In this document: positions 61,395 through 64,000 of the stretch, piece by piece
How the letters are laid out: each line of letters starts with the position of its first letter
Position numbering within the stretch: the first letter of the stretch is position 1
Source: Prostheceraeus crozeri
Lineage: Eukaryota > Platyhelminthes > Polycladida > Euryleptidae
Length of the DNA: 64,000 nucleotides
Direction: 5' to 3'
NCBI GenBank assembly: GCA_907163375.1
Contig: CAJQUW010006832.1
Location: 186,001-250,000 of the forward strand
Translations under genes and position numbers: made by a program
The notes under the pieces: generated by a model
What the model was told of the DNA's origin: nothing
The model's input: the letters and a program-made list of their open reading frames with translations, nothing else
Databases searched by the model: none

Positions 61395-61950
61395 TTTCTG
61401 AAGTGAAAAGGGGAAAACAATGATTATAAGTCCGTAAACGTTTGATAGCAAACGATTGATTCCTAGTTTATAAAAACGGAAAACAATGATTTTTACACTT
61501 AGTGAGGAATGATAGATTTGAGTGTAGTGAGTGGCACTCGATCCCGTCGACAGCCCGAAGGCCTTGTACTGATCACTAGGGAAGTGAGAGATCTTCCCCG
61601 ATACCCGCTATTAACAGCTTAAGACATCATTGTCACTGCCCCGAAGTGGTAACAGCAACGCCGAGTCAAAGGTAGTGAACAGTAGCTGGGATCTAACCCC
61701 TCAAAGCTGCCTTAGACTTAGTTAAATTTGAAATCTGATAGCAGATTTGAACTCAGCATACTTGAAAACCTTGAGGAAACATCCCAAGTTATTGCTTTGA
61801 TCAGCTTGATAGCAAGCCGTAGAGAGCTTGATTCACCAGCGTTTTGCAATGGAGATGTTTAGAGGCCACCCATGACAAGATAGCTAAGACTCAACCGATT
61901 GGCGTTCAAAGTGCTACGTTGAGAGCTGTGTCAAATGCCCAACATGAGAC

Positions 61951-62220
61951 ATGAGTTGTCCCAGCGGTTACGGTCTAAACTATGACACACTCCCTTGCCA
62001 CACTTATCACTACGGCATCGTCCGCCGTCCCGAAGGAACACCCTGTCAGTGGAATATTACAGCAAAACTCTCCGTGTCTTGCTCGCTTTCAGTGAAAAGC
62101 CGCTTATACCATGAGACGACTGGCTCAGACATCATTAAAAATGCTTTCATTGACTTCAGCAGGGTCGAAAACCCCAGAAAACTTCCAAAACTAGTGAATT
62201 TAAATTTTTCAACTTTTTAG
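61951..62220 (+). CDS. Small Cys-rich ORF inside the gene 1 intron, right arm (uncertain)
   Basis: Inverse copy of 44338-44607 with the same 89 codons. Coding status is unproven. Confidence 0.2.
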   Translation: MSCPSGYGLNYDTLPCHTYHYGIVRRPEGTPCQWNITAKLSVSCSLSVKSRLYHETTGSDIIKNAFIDFSRVENPRKLPKLVNLNFSTF

Positions 62221-62500
62221 CACTACTTATGAAATTTTATAAGTAATCTATCACTTAGGGCAGGTCAATAGCGACCGAACCTTTTTTGAATCAAGTCAAA
62301 CGGACTTGTAGAAGCAAAGTTACAAGCCTTTAAAGTTTTGGAGTCTTTTATGGCCTGGAGACGAAGGCCATCTCCTGGCTAACCTCTAAGTTTGACGCCT
62401 TAGCTGATATCAGCAATGAAATTTTCTAAGTCGGTTTCTTACAGAAACCCGGAATTTGGAATGTCCCAAGCTATCATCGGAGCTCAGAGAGACGACCTAC

Positions 62501-62581
62501 CTTTGGCAATATCTCGTCTTAATGACAAGTCACTGTCGGTTCCCAGCTTATATAGTGTGTGGCGATCAGCTGATGACGTAA
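62501..62581 (-). promoter_or_regulatory. Promoter and non-coding first exon of gene 1, right arm
   Basis: The TATA box (TTATATA on the plus strand) lies at 62548-62554, with CAGCTG and TGACGTAA upstream of it at about 62567-62581. The first exon ends at 62501 at the donor GTAGGT. The intron (61398-62500) has the same length as in the left arm. Confidence 0.65.
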
Positions 62582-62639
62582 TACCCATCATCCAAATCTT
62601 TAAATCCGTCTATCTCCGGTTCTAGTGCTCCGATTGAGC

Positions 62640-63430
62640 TGGAAATACACCAATTCCATGTAGAATTTGACGCTCAATCCGAATCTCGCCTCCGTTTTCC
62701 CATCCGATGCTTCGTTTTGGCTCTACAGCCCACAACCATCGCAAAAATTCTAACTCTGTCGTTTTTTTCGAAAAAATTTCGAGAAGAAAAATTTTTTCTC
62801 TCCTATTGCTTTCAAATTCACCATATCGATGCAGAATTTCACGCTGAATCCGAATCTGGTCTCCGTTTTCCTATCCGATGCTTCGTTTTGGCGCTACAGA
62901 CCAAAACGTCCCAAATTCTAACTCTGTCGTTTTTCGAAAAATGTTGAAAATTTTTTCTCGCCGATTGACTTGAAACTCACCATGTTGATAGAGAATTTCA
63001 TGCTGATTCCAAATCTGAAATCCGTTTTCCCATCCGATGCTTCGTTTTGGCGCTAGAGCCCAAAACGTCCAAAATTCTAACTCTGTCGTTTTTCGCCAAT
63101 CTCCCAAAATCTTAAATGGCGTCTCACATCTAAACGAAGACAGATATGAAGAAGCCGTTACTTTCAGTGAATTTGTCTCACTCTTAGCTTTCAAACGAGC
63201 TATTGCACGACTTTCTACGATCACTAGAACCAAAATTGGAAGTTTGGTGCCGGGGGGGGGACGTCAGCGAAACTTTTTCTCTCCGATTGCTTTCAAATTC
63301 ACCATACCGATGCAGAATTTCACGCTGAATCCGAATCTGGCCTCCGTTTTCACATCCGAGCACTGCTTCCAGTCGAAACAGCCCATTTTCAACCCAACAT
63401 TCATCAGATTGCACGAAAAACATCACACAC
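62640..63430. repeat. Right subterminal tandem array
   Basis: Inverse of the left array (42481-43925) but about 650 bp shorter, roughly two 320-bp units fewer. Only one internal GACGTCAGCGAAAC box with a G-run remains (near 63246-63275). Confidence 0.85.
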
Positions 63431-63664
63431 TATAGCCTCAAGTCAAAACCTGGCGGTCGCCCAAGTCCACCACGACACTCTGTCATTTTATCGAGGGGGG
63501 GACGTCAGCGAACCTTTCGGACCAACTTGGCCGGCACACCACGACAGACCTCTGTCGTTCCAGAGGGGGGGAGTCAGACTCGAAGCACCACGGCGGCCGA
63601 CCACGACCTCTGTCGTTCCAGAGGGGGGGCGCGCCGGTCGAGTGTTCGCCGTTTTCTTACTGCT
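63431..63664. repeat. Right terminal G-tract hairpin repeats
   Basis: CCTCTGTCGTTCCAGAGGGG occurs twice (about 63549 and 63607), the inverse of the left terminal units. The element ends GCCGTTTTCTTACTGCT at 63664. Confidence 0.75.
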
Positions 63665-63670
63665 GACATG
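63665..63670. repeat. Target-site duplication of the giant element, right (GACATG)
   Basis: Right partner of 42236-42241. The two bases before it (CT) also match the left flank, so an 8-bp match CTGACATG exists. The 6-bp reading gives ends of equal length with one mismatch (AGTAGTAAG and AGCAGTAAG) and is preferred. Confidence 0.8.
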
Positions 63671-64000
63671 GATATACGAGTTACAGTACACAGTTGATTT
63701 CAGTTGATTGCAAATATATTTGGTTCAAATAGTCACATCCGATATAAGACTTAAGATATTAAAATCTAAAAGATATTGACTTTGATGGTATATTGCCATT
63801 CTTCCATGGGTGTTTTTGGATGCTTAGATGGATTTGATTTTCTATTATTATACATTTATGCAATAATGCTCATCAGCGTGAAACAACATTACCGCATGTT
63901 GTATTCCACTAAATAGGGTGAGGCTTCTAAAATCAACTGAATACATATATTTAGGGGGCCTAATCATTGACAACATTCTTGAAACATTTACCTCTTTACC
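63671..64000. other. Flanking DNA, nothing recognised
   Basis: AT-rich flank of the giant element with no gene or repeat identified. Confidence 0.4.

Larger units (their letters stand above)
42242..63664. mobile_element. 21.4-kb giant palindromic element, family undescribed, Polinton-like ends
   Basis: The left end reads AGTAGTAAGAAAACGGCGAA and the right end, on the minus strand, AGCAGTAAGAAAACGGCGAA. It is flanked by the 6-bp duplication GACATG. The two arms (42242 to about 49920 and about 56165 to 63664) are inverse copies of each other with very few base differences, each carrying three putative genes. They are joined by a repeat array that reverses polarity near 54390. AG termini plus a 6-bp duplication are known from Polintons/Mavericks, but no Polinton core gene is visible, so it is either a non-autonomous relative or something new. 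It should be treated as a possible virus-like fossil. Some genes look broken (perhaps one break each), while promoters, introns and ends look preserved. Near-identity of the arms and ends suggests a recent insertion. Confidence 0.9.

Overview
This is a 64-kb window of AT-rich eukaryotic DNA. It has no operons and no long open frames. Short GT-AG introns, TATA boxes, AATAAA signals and dense transposon debris all point to an animal. The mix of Penelope-like and BEL/Pao retroelements, mariner copies with DD37D and DD41D triads, hAT and pogo-type non-autonomous elements, and frequent TACATGTA and TAGGCCTA words suggests a marine invertebrate such as an echinoderm, hemichordate, mollusc or brachiopod. 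I cannot fix the phylum from sequence alone.

Region 1 (1-42235) is gene-poor and full of repeats. In order it holds: a LINE remnant (1905-3860) split by a hAT-type element with a perfect 8-bp target duplication; a weak CUB-domain exon remnant on the minus strand (4804-5028); a near-complete mariner (8867-10234) with one frame break near its C-terminus; a tRNA-derived SINE head (14775-14850); a BEL/Pao gag fossil (18374-19340); a non-autonomous hAT element inside an older inverted repeat (20315-22464); a LINE tail (23690-24140); two copies of one Penelope-like element (25290-26030 and 32980-35100); a pogo/Tigger-like element (31273-31976); a decayed DD41D mariner (35457-36840); a 392-bp MITE (38458-38849); and a 150-bp fold-back (40298-40447). 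I recognise no intact host gene.

Region 2 (42236-63670) is the remarkable part. It is one 21.4-kb element that is almost entirely a giant palindrome, flanked by a 6-bp target duplication, GACATG. Each arm, read from its outer end inward, carries: C-tract hairpins; a ~320-bp subterminal tandem array; a TATA promoter and non-coding first exon; gene 1 (zinc-finger-like, acidic/serine-rich, coiled coil); a 342-bp higher-order repeat array; a second TATA promoter and gene 2 (235 aa, basic tail, first coding exon of just ATG); and gene 3 (a DEDDh-exonuclease-like region with a poly(A) signal). The two arms meet in a 6.2-kb array of ~29-bp units, each containing AATAAA. These units switch orientation near 54390, so that on both sides AATAAA reads in the direction of transcription of the arm it belongs to.

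The AG-type ends and 6-bp duplication resemble those of Polintons/Mavericks, but I see no Polinton polymerase, integrase, ATPase or capsid gene. I therefore treat the element as a possible virus-like fossil or non-autonomous derivative with an undescribed gene set. The two arms agree almost completely in coding sequence yet differ in tandem-repeat copy number. That fits a recent head-to-head dimer, or ongoing gene conversion between arms.
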